This document shows, piece after piece, positions 1 to 9,032 of a stretch of DNA of 43,577 nt (position 1 is its first letter; the number at the start of each line of letters is the position of its first letter). The notes under the pieces were generated by a model. It was not told the origin of the DNA and did not search any database. It worked only from the letters and a program-made list of their open reading frames with translations. This DNA comes from Bacilli bacterium. Its GTDB lineage: Bacteria; Bacillota_I; Bacilli_A; RF39; UBA660. The position numbers and the translations under genes are program-made. Where the stretch lies: positions 1-43,577 of the forward strand of contig JAFUTV010000024.1 of assembly GCA_017484125.1 (NCBI GenBank), written 5' to 3'.

Positions 1-90
1 AATAATATCACATCTTTACAAGAATACCAAAAACTTGTAGAAGATTGGATATTATTTTACAATACAACTAGATTAAAGTCAAAAAAATAG
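1..90 (+). CDS. IS3-family transposase, C-terminal tail (partial)
   Basis: The frame open from base 1 reads 29 residues ending in DWILFYNTTRLKSKK and TAG at 88-90. The pattern W-I-x-F-Y-N-x-x-R is typical of the C-terminus of the DDE integrase (OrfB) of IS3/IS150-type elements. The rest of the element lies outside the window, so it cannot be judged intact. The last residues look shorter than usual for the family, so the copy may be degraded. The right end of the IS is probably at about 133-157. Confidence 0.6.
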   Translation, partial: NNITSLQEYQKLVEDWILFYNTTRLKSKK

Positions 91-109
91 GAAGTGAATA
101 ATCACTTCC
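90..109 (+). terminator. Hairpin after transposase
   Basis: Perfect stem GGAAGTGA/TCACTTCC with a 4-nt loop directly on the transposase stop codon, followed by TTTAAAAAG. There is no long U-run, so terminator activity is moderate at best. Confidence 0.45.
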
Positions 110-132
110 TTTAAAAAGTCCTTTTTTATTAC

Positions 133-157
133 TGTGAACTATTTGGGGTTCACTTCA
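133..157 (+). repeat. Probable right end of the IS3-type element
   Basis: TGTGAACTATTTGGGG followed by TTCACTTCA resembles the terminal inverted repeats of IS3-family elements of low-GC bacteria. It sits about 45 bp after the transposase stop. It contains the internal palindrome GTGAAC/GTTCAC. The matching left end is outside the window, so this is inferred from position and resemblance. Confidence 0.35.
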
Positions 158-169
158 AATTGAAGTTTT

Positions 170-466
170 TTATTTTTTTTGTAAATTTTTCTTATCTTTA
201 TCAGTTAATAAAAATAAATTATCTAAACCTGTAATAACAAATATTTCCTTTATAGAATCACTAGGATTGATTATACTAAAGTCATATCCTTTTGCTCTAA
301 ATTGTTTTAAAAACATAATTAAAACCCTAATACCAGCAGAACTAATATATTCAGTATCTTTAAAATCTATAATAACATCATCACCATTATTTAAAATTTC
401 TTGTAAATCGTTAGTTATTTTTTGCCAATTGTCTGATGTTATTCTTTTTCCTACTTTATATATCAT
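170..466 (-). CDS. STAS-domain protein (anti-sigma-factor-antagonist-like)
   Basis: A small soluble protein of 98-101 residues consisting of one STAS domain. The pattern VIIDFKDTEYISSAGIRVL is the classic SpoIIAA/RsbV phosphorylation loop, with Ser in SSAG as the likely phospho-acceptor. Known family members bind anti-sigma kinases and release a sigma factor when dephosphorylated. No partner kinase lies nearby, so the target is unknown. The second Met (466) is preferred: the ribosome site GGGGAGAG touches the first ATG (475) but is well spaced from the second. The 3' end abuts the IS right end, so the insertion may have landed just downstream. Confidence 0.8.
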   Translation of the reverse strand: MIYKVGKRITSDNWQKITNDLQEILNNGDDVIIDFKDTEYISSAGIRVLIMFLKQFRAKGYDFSIINPSDSIKEIFVITGLDNLFLLTDKDKKNLQKK

Positions 467-556
467 TTTAATCATCTCTCCCCTATATATACTAACATAT
501 AATAAATTTTAAGTAAATATTTATAATTAATAGACTCTATTAAAACGTATATAAAT

Positions 557-581
557 AAAAAAAGACTAAAGTCTTTTTTTA
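557..581 (-). terminator. Terminator of the lipoprotein gene
   Basis: AAAAAGACT-AA-AGTCTTTTT hairpin with A- and T-runs on both sides. It overlaps the lipoprotein stop codon at 579-581 and could act in both directions. Confidence 0.7.
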
Positions 582-1073
582 ATTGCATTTAAATGAAATA
601 GATTCTAACAATGATTTAACTTCATCATAAGATTTACCATCTAATTCTTTTAATCCAGTTTCTTCATAAGATTTTTTAGCTTCATCATCTAAATCTTTAA
701 TTACAAAAGAATAAGTTAAATATACAGATGTACCTGAAGTTTGAACATTTGCAGATACTCCTTTGTTTGTATTAACCTTTTTAACATCTTCAGCAACTTT
801 TTCATATTCTTTTTTCGCAGTACTTTCAGATTCATATTTATTTTGCACTGATGCTATAGCTTTTGAATATGCATTACCATCATATGTTAAAGTATATTTA
901 ACGGTTTTAACATATTCTTCCTCATCTTCAGTCATTGAACAAATAAGTAATTTTGATTCTTCTTTTTGTTCTACTGGTTTAGTTTCCTCCTTTTTTTCTT
1001 CCTTTTTTCCGCAACCAACTAAACTAAGTGTTGCTGTTGCAATTAAAGCTCCAAGTAATATTTTTTTCTTCAT
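579..1073 (-). CDS. Small secreted lipoprotein (DUF1307/YehR-like)
   Basis: A 164-residue protein with a lipoprotein signal peptide: MKKK, a hydrophobic stretch (residues 5-20) and the lipobox LVGC with Cys21 as the lipidated residue. A charged Lys/Glu linker (22-41) follows. The rest is a compact domain rich in Tyr/Thr, with two further cysteines (C45 and the penultimate C163) that may form a disulfide. Size and pattern fit the YehR/DUF1307 lipoproteins, whose function is not established. The ATG has a clear GGAGGT ribosome site (rc of ACCTCC at 1079-1084). It appears monocistronic with its own terminator. Confidence 0.75.
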   Translation of the reverse strand: MKKKILLGALIATATLSLVGCGKKEEKKEETKPVEQKEESKLLICSMTEDEEEYVKTVKYTLTYDGNAYSKAIASVQNKYESESTAKKEYEKVAEDVKKVNTNKGVSANVQTSGTSVYLTYSFVIKDLDDEAKKSYEETGLKELDGKSYDEVKSLLESISFKCN

Positions 1074-1178
1074 AAGCTACCTCCTTGAAAAAAATTATAC
1101 TTTTATTATAACATTATATTAAAAATTGTAAATATTAATTACTAATAAACCAATTACATATACTTTTAATATAATTTT

Positions 1179-1187
1179 TGCTATAAT
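1179..1187 (+). promoter_or_regulatory. Extended -10 promoter of the polysaccharide operon
   Basis: TGCTATAAT is a perfect extended -10 (TGn-TATAAT) 31 bp before the first gene. No good -35 is visible, as is usual for extended -10 promoters. Confidence 0.5.
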
Positions 1188-1217
1188 TATTAACGAGGGT
1201 ATTTATGGTGATTAAAA

Positions 1218-1868
1218 GTGAAAGTTGTAGTAAAAAGAAGAAAATTTATTTATCCGATAATTAAACGTTTATTAGGTCTAATACTTGCAATAATATTATT
1301 AATAATATTATTGCCTATAATGCTTATAATATCTATTTGTATAAAAGCAGAAAGTAAAGGTCCTATTCTTTTCAAACAACAAAGAGTTGGAAAAAATGGC
1401 AAAATATTTGATATATATAAATTTAGAAGTATGCAATATGGAAATGATGTTCATAACATAAATGAAGAAAATAAAATAACAAAAGTAGGAAGGTTTATTA
1501 GAAAAACATCATTAGATGAATTACCCCAATTATTTAATATCATAAAGGGGGAAATGGCATTTATTGGACCAAGACCTTGGATAATAGATTACTATCAAAA
1601 TTTTACTAAAAAACAAAAAGATAAAGTAAAAGTATTACCAGGTATTACAGGTTTAGCACAAGTATCTGGAAGAAATGAAATTTCAATACTAAAAAAGATT
1701 AATTATGATTTGGAATATGTTAATAATATTTCATTTATATTAGATTTAAAAATAATATATTTAACAATAAAATCATTATTTTTAAAAGAAAATAATGAAA
1801 TGTCTAAAAAAACAATTATGGAAGAAATAAATGAATTAAAAGATAATAAAAGACATATGGGAGAATAA
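1218..1868 (+). CDS. Priming sugar transferase (bacterial sugar transferase family)
   Basis: A 216-residue undecaprenyl-phosphate sugar phosphotransferase that starts polysaccharide repeat units at the membrane. One hydrophobic segment (about 17-42) is followed by the family signatures GPILFKQQRVGKNGKIF, YKFRSM, a TSLDELPQL block and the GPRPW motif, then LPGITGLAQVSGRN. It is the short, catalytic-domain-only type, like RfbP/WcaJ C-termini. Start is GTG 1218, since an in-frame stop lies at 1209-1211; GGTG at 1207-1210 serves as ribosome site. A short out-of-frame ATG at 1205 sits behind GAGGG and could give a 19-residue leader. It is first in the operon, 1 nt before the next gene. The sugar specificity cannot be read from sequence. 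Confidence 0.92.
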   Translation: MKVVVKRRKFIYPIIKRLLGLILAIILLIILLPIMLIISICIKAESKGPILFKQQRVGKNGKIFDIYKFRSMQYGNDVHNINEENKITKVGRFIRKTSLDELPQLFNIIKGEMAFIGPRPWIIDYYQNFTKKQKDKVKVLPGITGLAQVSGRNEISILKKINYDLEYVNNISFILDLKIIYLTIKSLFLKENNEMSKKTIMEEINELKDNKRHMGE

Positions 1869-1869
1869 T

Positions 1870-2409
1870 ATGAATATTATACGAACAAGAAAAGATTTAA
1901 AAGAATGGTTAAAATATGAAAAAAAGCTATATCCACTAAATTTATTTGCAATATTAACTAGAAATCAAAGATATTATAATTGGAAATATATTAAGCTATT
2001 AAGACACTGTGAATATTATCGTAATAGCAAGTATAAATTCTTGTTACTTTTATTTCCAATATATCGTTTAAGAAGAAATTTACTAGGTGCAAAAATAGGA
2101 GTACAAATTACTGAAAACTGTTTTCAAAAAGGACTATTAATATGTCATCATGGTTCTATAGTGGTAAATAGATTTGCAAGAATTGGCGAAAATGCTATTT
2201 TACATGGATGTAATTGCATTGGAAGTATTGATAATGACGATTGTCCTATTATTGGAAATAATGTGGAATTTGGCGTTGGTTCTATTGTTTTAGGAAAAGT
2301 AAAACTTGCAGATAATATTAAAATTGGTGCTAATTCAACTGTTTTAAAAGATTGTCTAGAAAGTAATGTTACTTTAGTTGGATCACCTGCAAAAATAATA
2401 AAGAAATGA
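1870..2409 (+). CDS. Hexapeptide-repeat acyltransferase (serine acetyltransferase-like)
   Basis: A 179-residue protein whose C-terminal half forms a left-handed beta-helix of hexapeptide repeats (for example IGNNVEFGVGSIVLGKVKLADNIKIGANSTV) ending in VGSPAKIIKK, as in CysE-like and polysaccharide acetyltransferases. The catalytic-type His is in CHHGSIVV. The N-terminal 70 residues are basic and aromatic and differ from true CysE. Because it lies between the priming transferase and glycosyltransferases, a role in acetylating a sugar of the repeat unit is more likely than cysteine synthesis. It has a GGAGA site, and its stop overlaps the next start as ATGA. Confidence 0.85.
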   Translation: MNIIRTRKDLKEWLKYEKKLYPLNLFAILTRNQRYYNWKYIKLLRHCEYYRNSKYKFLLLLFPIYRLRRNLLGAKIGVQITENCFQKGLLICHHGSIVVNRFARIGENAILHGCNCIGSIDNDDCPIIGNNVEFGVGSIVLGKVKLADNIKIGANSTVLKDCLESNVTLVGSPAKIIKK

Positions 2410-3170
2410 GTATGAGTATAATGAATAAAGATTTAGTTAGTGTAATTATTCCAATATATAATGCTGAAAAATACATTATTGAAACTATAGAATCAGTACT
2501 AAATCAAAGTTATAATAATATAGAAGTAATACTAGTAAACGATAAATCAACAGATAATAGTAAAAAAGTATGTAAAAAATATATAAAAAATAATGTTATA
2601 TGGATAGATTTAAAGCAAAATTCTAAAGCAGCTACTGCCAGAAATGAAGGAATTAAAAAAGCTAAAGGTAGATTTATTTGTTTTATTGATGCTGATGATT
2701 TATGGGAAAATACTAAAATAGAAAAACAAGTAAATTTTATGAAAAAAAATAACTGTGCTTTTTCATTTACGGGATATGAATTTGCAGATAAATATTGTAT
2801 ACCAAATGGAAAAAAAGTATTTGTACCATATAAAATAAACTATAAAGCAGCGTTAAAAAATACTACAATCTCCACAATAACTGTAATGTTTGATATGAAT
2901 AAACTAACTAAAGAAGATATATTTATGCCTAATGTTGCAAGTGAAGATACTGCAACATGGTGGAAAGTATTAAAAAAAATTGATTATGCTTATGGATTAA
3001 ATGAAATACTATCTTATTATAGAAGAGATAATAACACATTATCTTCAAATAAAATAGTAGCCATTAAAAGAATATGGAACTTATATAGAAATGTTGAACA
3101 TTTAAATATTTTTTATAGTATATATAATTTTATTTTTTATGCGTTCAATGCACTTAGGAGAAGAATATGA
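2406..3170 (+). CDS. Glycosyltransferase family 2
   Basis: A 254-residue GT-A fold glycosyltransferase. The N-terminus SVIIPIYNAEKYI and ESVLNQSYNNIEVILVNDKSTD is the nucleotide-sugar binding half, and CFIDADDLW carries the metal-binding DxD. ATARNEG follows the usual acceptor-side pattern. It has no membrane helix. The length is short for the family, so the C-terminal extension is minimal. It overlaps both neighbours by 4 nt (ATGA), so translation is coupled. A second in-frame ATG at 2421 is an alternative start. It likely adds one sugar to the lipid-linked repeat unit. Confidence 0.9.
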   Translation: MSMSIMNKDLVSVIIPIYNAEKYIIETIESVLNQSYNNIEVILVNDKSTDNSKKVCKKYIKNNVIWIDLKQNSKAATARNEGIKKAKGRFICFIDADDLWENTKIEKQVNFMKKNNCAFSFTGYEFADKYCIPNGKKVFVPYKINYKAALKNTTISTITVMFDMNKLTKEDIFMPNVASEDTATWWKVLKKIDYAYGLNEILSYYRRDNNTLSSNKIVAIKRIWNLYRNVEHLNIFYSIYNFIFYAFNALRRRI

Positions 3171-4372
3171 AGAAGTTAAAAGAAAATATTAAATATATAA
3201 AAATTGCTGATATACTTGATATATTTTTATTTTTAATAATATTAATTCCTGCAATGATTTATAGACTATTTAATAAAATAAGAAAAAAAGAAATTTGGCT
3301 TTTAGCTGAAAGAAAAGATACAGCTAGTGATAATGCATATTACTTTTATATTTATTTAAAGGAAAATCATCCAGAAATAAACTCATACTATGCAATCGAT
3401 AAAAAGTGCAAAGAATATGAAAATGTAAAAAAATATGGCAATATAATTAATTTTAGAAGTTTAAAACATTGGATATATTATTTAGCAGCAGATAAAAATA
3501 TTAGTTCTCAAAAAAGTGGCAATCCATCAAATGCCCTATTTTACGTATTGCATGTTAAATTAAATTTGTTTAAAAACAGATATTATTTACAACATGGATT
3601 AGTTAAAGATGATTTAAAATGGTTATATTATAACGATACTAAATTTAATAAATTTTATTGCGGAGCAAAGCAAGAATATGATTATATTAAGAAATATTTT
3701 GGATATCCAAAAAATAATTTAGAATATACTGGATTAGCAAGATTTGATAATTTAATAGATATCAAAGTAAATAAAAAACAAATATTATTAATACCTACTT
3801 GGCGTAGTTATTTAACAAGAGAAACAAATGCTTTAAATAAAAAAGTAGACTTTAAAAAAACTGACTTTTTTATATATTGGCAACAATTACTAAATAATAA
3901 AAAACTACATAATTATTTAGAAAAAAATAACATTACTGCTTATTTTTACCCACATTATAATATGCAAAAATATATAAATAATTATAAAAACAACTGTTCT
4001 AATATAATAATTGTTAAATCTTCAAAAGAAAATATTCAAAAATATTTAAAGGAATCAGCATTAATGGTAACAGATTATTCAAGCGTATTTTTTGATTTTG
4101 CATTTATGAAAAAGCCAATAATTTTTTACCAATTTGATATAGATGAATATAGACAAAATCAATATCAAGAAGGATACTTTAGCTATGAAAATGGTTTTGG
4201 GGATGTAATAAAAAATACGGATGATGTAGTTAATAAAATAATTAAATATATAGATAATAATTATAAAGTTGAACAAAAATATATAAAAAGAATGGATGAT
4301 TTTTTTCAACTTAGAGATAAATTAAATTGTCAAAGAATATATGAAAGTATAAGTGGTAAGAATGAAAAATGA
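3167..4372 (+). CDS. CDP-glycerol glycerophosphotransferase-family protein (TagB/TagF-like)
   Basis: A 401-residue protein. Residues 13-33 form a hydrophobic, probably membrane-anchoring stretch. The family motifs are YLQHGLVKDDLKW, VTDYSSVFFDFAF and KKPIIFYQFD, all typical of TagB/TagF-type polyol-phosphate transferases. These enzymes transfer glycerol phosphate or ribitol phosphate from CDP-polyols to teichoic acid or capsule units. No CDP-glycerol synthesis gene (tagD) lies in the window, so the donor must come from elsewhere. Its place among glycosyltransferases suggests polyol-phosphate decoration or linkage in the polysaccharide. It is translationally coupled to the previous gene by a 4-nt overlap. 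Confidence 0.85.
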   Translation: MKKLKENIKYIKIADILDIFLFLIILIPAMIYRLFNKIRKKEIWLLAERKDTASDNAYYFYIYLKENHPEINSYYAIDKKCKEYENVKKYGNIINFRSLKHWIYYLAADKNISSQKSGNPSNALFYVLHVKLNLFKNRYYLQHGLVKDDLKWLYYNDTKFNKFYCGAKQEYDYIKKYFGYPKNNLEYTGLARFDNLIDIKVNKKQILLIPTWRSYLTRETNALNKKVDFKKTDFFIYWQQLLNNKKLHNYLEKNNITAYFYPHYNMQKYINNYKNNCSNIIIVKSSKENIQKYLKESALMVTDYSSVFFDFAFMKKPIIFYQFDIDEYRQNQYQEGYFSYENGFGDVIKNTDDVVNKIIKYIDNNYKVEQKYIKRMDDFFQLRDKLNCQRIYESISGKNEK

Positions 4373-5399
4373 TTTAGTAAGTGTAGTAGTTCCTCTTTAT
4401 AATAAAGAAGAATATATTTTAGAATGCGCTAATTCAATAATTAATCAGACATATAAAAATATTGAAATAATAATAGTAAATGATGGATCAAGTGATAATT
4501 CTAAAAAAATATGTGAACAATTAGCCAAAAAAGATAAAAGAATAAATCTTATAAATCAAAAAAATCTAGGAACTTATATGGCAAGATACAATGGTATTAA
4601 AAATTCACATGGAAAATATATTATGTTTATAGATGCTGATGATTATATAAGAGTTGATGCAATTGAAATACTATATAATACAATTTCTAAAGAAAAATGT
4701 GATGTTATTAGATTTAATCCTGAAATTATCTCAAATAATAATACTAAAAATAATTATATTTATAAAGGAAAAGAATTAATTGAAAAAGATGATATATTTA
4801 ATTGTTTATTAACAAGTAATTATTTAAATAGTTTATGCTTATGTTTTTATGAAAGAAAGTTATTTAATAATATTAAACCAATAGAAAAAAACATAATAAA
4901 TGGTGAAGATTTTTTATTAAATTTAGATGTTTTTTCTAAAGTAGATAAAGTATTATTTTTAAATGATTATTTATATTATTATCGATATAATATTAATTCA
5001 ACAACAAAAAAAATTGATTATAAACAAATATTAAATAACATTAATAATTTTATCTATTGTTTTGATAAGTATTATATTTATGTAAATAAATGGGATAAGT
5101 CAGATAAATATAAAATGTTAGCATCATATAAAATATTAGAACAAACATTATCAATCTTATTTAATTTTTTTAATGTTAATATATCTAAAAAAAAATTTAT
5201 TAATATTTGCAAACAAATAATGGAAAGTAATGTTTATAAAAATGTTTATAAATATATGAGTTACAAAGATATGAAAAAAATCATAAAAAATAAATCATTT
5301 AAATATATTATTAAACATTATATTAATTTATGTAATTTTTACAAAAAAAATTATAGCTTATTATGGTATAATAAATTAGTATTTAAAATAATTAAATAA
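4362..5399 (+). CDS. Glycosyltransferase family 2
   Basis: A 345-residue GT2 enzyme. NDLVSVVVPLYNKEEYI and CANSIINQTYKNIEIIIVNDGSSD form the nucleotide-binding half, and MFIDADDYI the DxD site. NGEDFLLNLDVF matches the acceptor-site E-D pattern of capsule GT2s. The C-terminal third (from about residue 190) is rich in Lys, Asn, Tyr and Phe and probably membrane-associated. An upstream GTG (4353) adds three residues, but ATG 4362 is preferred. The gene overlaps the previous one by 11 nt. Confidence 0.9.
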   Translation: MKNDLVSVVVPLYNKEEYILECANSIINQTYKNIEIIIVNDGSSDNSKKICEQLAKKDKRINLINQKNLGTYMARYNGIKNSHGKYIMFIDADDYIRVDAIEILYNTISKEKCDVIRFNPEIISNNNTKNNYIYKGKELIEKDDIFNCLLTSNYLNSLCLCFYERKLFNNIKPIEKNIINGEDFLLNLDVFSKVDKVLFLNDYLYYYRYNINSTTKKIDYKQILNNINNFIYCFDKYYIYVNKWDKSDKYKMLASYKILEQTLSILFNFFNVNISKKKFINICKQIMESNVYKNVYKYMSYKDMKKIIKNKSFKYIIKHYINLCNFYKKNYSLLWYNKLVFKIIK

Positions 5400-5404
5400 A
5401 GCTG

Positions 5405-6517
5405 GTGAAAATATTGGATAAGATTAAAAATAGTATTTATTATATTGCATTTTCTTTACTTGTTATAGTTAATACCTTGTTAAAATCAGTATTAATACAA
5501 CCACCAGTATTATTTTTTCAAGTTACATATGTATTAATTACCATACTCTTTTTAGTAAAAATAATACTTGATAAACCTAATATCAAAGAATCTATTATAT
5601 ATGTAATTTTATTAATATTGATGATTTATTTGTACTATATTACTAGAAATAAATTTTTGGTATTAAACTTATTAGCCTTTATTTCAATAAAAAATATAGA
5701 TATTAAAAAAATAATAAAAATAGATATTATAATAAAATTATTGTTTATTTTATCACATAGTATATTTTATTTTTATGATTATATATTTAATAATAATAAT
5801 ATATTAGAATTAATTCATACGTCATCAAAAGGGACAAGTTTATACTTATACTTTATTAATCCTAATTTTACTTCATATTTAGTATTTGCGATTGTATTTG
5901 ATTATTTATTCTTACAGGAAAAAATAAATATTAAAAAGATAATTATCTGTACATTACTAATAATTATTACTTTTATAATTACAAGATCTAGAACTCCATT
6001 TATAATGTATTTATTATTATTGTTGTTTTATTTAATTAAAAATAAAAAATTAATTAATTGTATTTACTATAGTTCATATATAATATTATCTTTTATATCA
6101 CTATACTTTTTAAAATTTTCATTTCATACACCAATTTATTATAAGTTAAATGATTTACTAAGTGGAAGATTTGGCTACCCAAGGTTAGCATTTGAAGAAA
6201 TAGGATTATCACTTATTCCAAGTAGTTCATCAATGCAAATATATGGTAAATACATTGTCGATAATTTTTATGATATGTGTTTTCTATTCTTAGGCGTTAT
6301 TACATTATTAATATATTTAGTACCAATAATAATGACACCAAAAAAGGGATTTGAAAAAGAAAAAAAGTTTATAATTATATGTATTATATATTTATTTTTT
6401 GAAACATTAACAATTAAAATTGGTGTATCTATTTTCTTATTATTAATAGCAAATATTATTTACAATAGAAAAGGTGAAGTAAAAAATGAAAGTAACAGTT
6501 ATAGTTCCAATATATAA
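5405..6517 (+). CDS. Wzy-like polysaccharide polymerase / O-antigen ligase-type membrane protein
   Basis: A 370-residue integral membrane protein with about ten hydrophobic segments and the conserved-type loop RSRTPFIMYLLLLLFYLI near residue 195. A larger exterior loop around residues 240-285 carries SGRFGYPRLAFEEIG. The pattern (poor sequence conservation, many helices, one long periplasmic-side loop, location between glycosyltransferases and flippase) fits Wzy polymerases. The start is uncertain: GTG 5405 lacks a ribosome site, while GGTGA at 5404-5408 is well placed for TTG 5414. The 3' end overlaps the next gene by 32 nt. Confidence 0.75.
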   Translation: MKILDKIKNSIYYIAFSLLVIVNTLLKSVLIQPPVLFFQVTYVLITILFLVKIILDKPNIKESIIYVILLILMIYLYYITRNKFLVLNLLAFISIKNIDIKKIIKIDIIIKLLFILSHSIFYFYDYIFNNNNILELIHTSSKGTSLYLYFINPNFTSYLVFAIVFDYLFLQEKINIKKIIICTLLIIITFIITRSRTPFIMYLLLLLFYLIKNKKLINCIYYSSYIILSFISLYFLKFSFHTPIYYKLNDLLSGRFGYPRLAFEEIGLSLIPSSSSMQIYGKYIVDNFYDMCFLFLGVITLLIYLVPIIMTPKKGFEKEKKFIIICIIYLFFETLTIKIGVSIFLLLIANIIYNRKGEVKNESNSYSSNI

Positions 6518-7436
6518 TGTAGAAAAATATTTAGCTAAATGTTTAGATTCAATTATAAATCAAACTTATAATAATTTAGAAATTATATTAATAAATGATG
6601 GTTCAAAAGATACATCCTTAGATATTTGTAAGGCTTATGAAAAAAAAGATAAAAGAATAATACTTATTGACAAGAAAAATGAAGGACTTTCAGCAGCAAG
6701 AAATGATGGACTAGATAAAGCAACAGGTAATTACGTAGCATTTATTGATTCAGACGATTATATTGATAAAGAATTTATTGAAGAACTTTTAAATGCAAAT
6801 ATTAAAAATAATACTAAAATAAGCCAATGTGGATTAAATTTAGTATTAAATAATAAAATAATAGAACAAAAAAACTATAGTGAAGATATGATAAAAACTA
6901 CAAGAGAGGTTATATACGATATATTAAAATATAATTTGTTACAAAACGAAAGTGTTTGTAATAAATTATATGATGCATCAATATTTAAAAATTTAAGATT
7001 TGAAAAAGGAAAATTACATGAAGATGATTATATAAACTATAAACTATATTTTAATCAGAAATATGTTAGTATTATTTCTTCAAATTTATATAATTATAGA
7101 CAAGAAGGAACAAGTATAACCAGTAATTTTTATGAAAAAAGATTAGATGGACTAGATGCAATTGAAGAAAGAATTAAATTTTTTGATAGCAGAAAAGATG
7201 AAGAATTTAAAAAATATGCAATAGATTCTTTTTTAAAATATTTAAGAAATAATTACTTCAAAGTAAAGGAATATTTAAAAGATAATAAAGATATTTGTGA
7301 TACAATATTAGATAAGTATAAACATTATTATAAATTATCAACATTTGGATTAAGAAAGTGGATTTTTCGCTATTTTCCAAACATGTATTTTAAATTAAAG
7401 AAAACTATATATAAACTAAAAAATAAAAAATTATAA
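6486..7436 (+). CDS. Glycosyltransferase family 2
   Basis: A 316-residue GT2 enzyme. KVTVIVPIYNVEKYL and CLDSIINQTYNNLEIILINDGSKD form the nucleotide-binding half, LSAARNDGLDKATG the following helix, and AFIDSDDYI the DxD site; KLHEDDYINYKLYF is the acceptor-side acidic motif. It closely resembles capsule and teichoic acid glycosyltransferases of Firmicutes. The ATG has GGTGA 8 nt upstream. The start lies inside the end of the polymerase gene, indicating one operon. Confidence 0.92.
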   Translation: MKVTVIVPIYNVEKYLAKCLDSIINQTYNNLEIILINDGSKDTSLDICKAYEKKDKRIILIDKKNEGLSAARNDGLDKATGNYVAFIDSDDYIDKEFIEELLNANIKNNTKISQCGLNLVLNNKIIEQKNYSEDMIKTTREVIYDILKYNLLQNESVCNKLYDASIFKNLRFEKGKLHEDDYINYKLYFNQKYVSIISSNLYNYRQEGTSITSNFYEKRLDGLDAIEERIKFFDSRKDEEFKKYAIDSFLKYLRNNYFKVKEYLKDNKDICDTILDKYKHYYKLSTFGLRKWIFRYFPNMYFKLKKTIYKLKNKKL

Positions 7437-7447
7437 ATTATAAAAAT

Positions 7448-9004
7448 ATGATAGAAAGTGTAGTAGATATGTCAGAGTCAAGAATTAAAAATATCCAAAA
7501 AAATATTACTTATACATTTATATTTCAATTTATAAAATTAATTCTTGTTTTTTTAAACAGAGTAATTTTTGTAGCTTGTTTAGGTCCTGTATACCTTGGA
7601 ATAAATAGTTTATTTACTAATATTCTATCATTTTTAACGTTAGCAGATTTTGGTGTTATAACGGCAATGATGTATAGTCTATTTAAACCACTAGCAAATA
7701 AAGATGAAAAAAAGATAAGTGAATATGTATTCTTTTTTAATAAAATATATAATGTAATTGCATTAGCTATATTTATATTAGGTATAATAATAATGCCATT
7801 TTTAAAATATTTTGTTAATTTACCCGTAGATGTTGATAATATATATATATATTACTTTTTAATGTTGATAAATGTAGTAATTGGATATTTATTTGTATAT
7901 AAAACAACAATATTATTATCTGATCAAAAAAAATATATTATAAATAGTTATGACACAAAATTTTATATATTATTATTTATTATACAAGTACTAATACTAT
8001 ATCTTACAAAAAATTTTATTTTATATTTAATAGCTAATATAATAACGACATTACTTTCAAATATTTTTAAAGCAAGAAAGGTTAATAAACTATACCCTTA
8101 TTTAGATAAATATAAAGAAAAAACTTTAGATAAAAAAGAAAAAAAAGAGGTATTTAAAAATGTAAAAGACTTATTTCTTTATAGAATTGGAGCTGTAATA
8201 CAAAATAATACTGATAATATTTTAATATCAATATTTGTTGGAACAATTATTGTAGGATATTATTCAACATATCTAATGATAATATCTGGTATTACATCAT
8301 TTGTTAATTTAATATTTTCATCAATAAAATCTAGCTTAGGTAATTATATAGTTAAAGAAAAAAAAGAAGATCAATTAAAAATGTTTTTTATACTAGAGGA
8401 TATAAACTTTTTAATAATTGGATTTTGTGCAAGCTGTTTTATTATATTAATACCTGATTTTATTGAAATGTTTTTTGGCAAAGAATACTTATTATCTAAT
8501 ATTACATTAATACTTGTCGTAGGAATCTTTTATACAGAAAATATAAGACAAAATATATGGATGTTTAGAGAAACAACTGGAATATTTGGTAAAACTAAAT
8601 ATGCTAATTTAGTTACTGCAGTTTTAAATCTTATATTATCTATTATCTTAGGATACTATTTTAAAATAGATGGTATATTATTTGCATCAATTATATCATG
8701 TTTATTGTTTGCATGGTGGATGGAACCTAAGATAATGTTTAAAGAATATTTTAATTCTAGTTCAAAAAAATACTTTTTTAACTATATTAAAAATGTCTTA
8801 ATAATAGTAATTATTATAATAATTAATAGTTATTTAATAAATATTAATTTATCTAATATATATATAAACTTTATAATAAAATTAATACTAACAGTTATAA
8901 TAACTTCAATATTATTAATAATACCATTTATAAAAAGTAATACCTTTAATTATATTAAATCTATTATATTAGAGCATTTGAATAAAAATAAAAAATCAAA
9001 CTAA
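7448..9004 (+). CDS. Wzx-like polysaccharide flippase (MATE/MOP superfamily)
   Basis: A 518-residue membrane protein with about 12-14 hydrophobic segments. It starts with SRIKNIQKNITYTFIFQF, then FLNRVIFVACLGPVYLGINSLFTNILSFLTLADFG, the standard opening of Firmicutes O-unit flippases (oligosaccharide flippase family). It would move the lipid-linked repeat unit across the membrane for the polymerase upstream. The last residues are Lys/Asn-rich and cytoplasmic. The first ATG has no clear ribosome site; the Met at 7469 is an alternative. It is the last gene of the operon. Confidence 0.9.
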   Translation: MIESVVDMSESRIKNIQKNITYTFIFQFIKLILVFLNRVIFVACLGPVYLGINSLFTNILSFLTLADFGVITAMMYSLFKPLANKDEKKISEYVFFFNKIYNVIALAIFILGIIIMPFLKYFVNLPVDVDNIYIYYFLMLINVVIGYLFVYKTTILLSDQKKYIINSYDTKFYILLFIIQVLILYLTKNFILYLIANIITTLLSNIFKARKVNKLYPYLDKYKEKTLDKKEKKEVFKNVKDLFLYRIGAVIQNNTDNILISIFVGTIIVGYYSTYLMIISGITSFVNLIFSSIKSSLGNYIVKEKKEDQLKMFFILEDINFLIIGFCASCFIILIPDFIEMFFGKEYLLSNITLILVVGIFYTENIRQNIWMFRETTGIFGKTKYANLVTAVLNLILSIILGYYFKIDGILFASIISCLLFAWWMEPKIMFKEYFNSSSKKYFFNYIKNVLIIVIIIIINSYLININLSNIYINFIIKLILTVIITSILLIIPFIKSNTFNYIKSIILEHLNKNKKSN

Positions 9005-9025
9005 TATTTAGTTTGATTTTTTTTA
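8991..9025 (+). terminator. Rho-independent terminator of the polysaccharide operon
   Basis: A 13-bp perfect stem (8991-9003 with 9009-9021), 5-nt loop and a run of T to 9025. It overlaps the flippase stop codon. It probably also ends the convergent channel gene. Confidence 0.85.
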
Positions 9026-9032
9026 TTATAAA

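Noticed and set aside
4079-4309. 76-aa minus-strand ORF
   Set aside because: Shadow of the CDP-glycerol transferase-type gene in AT-rich DNA.
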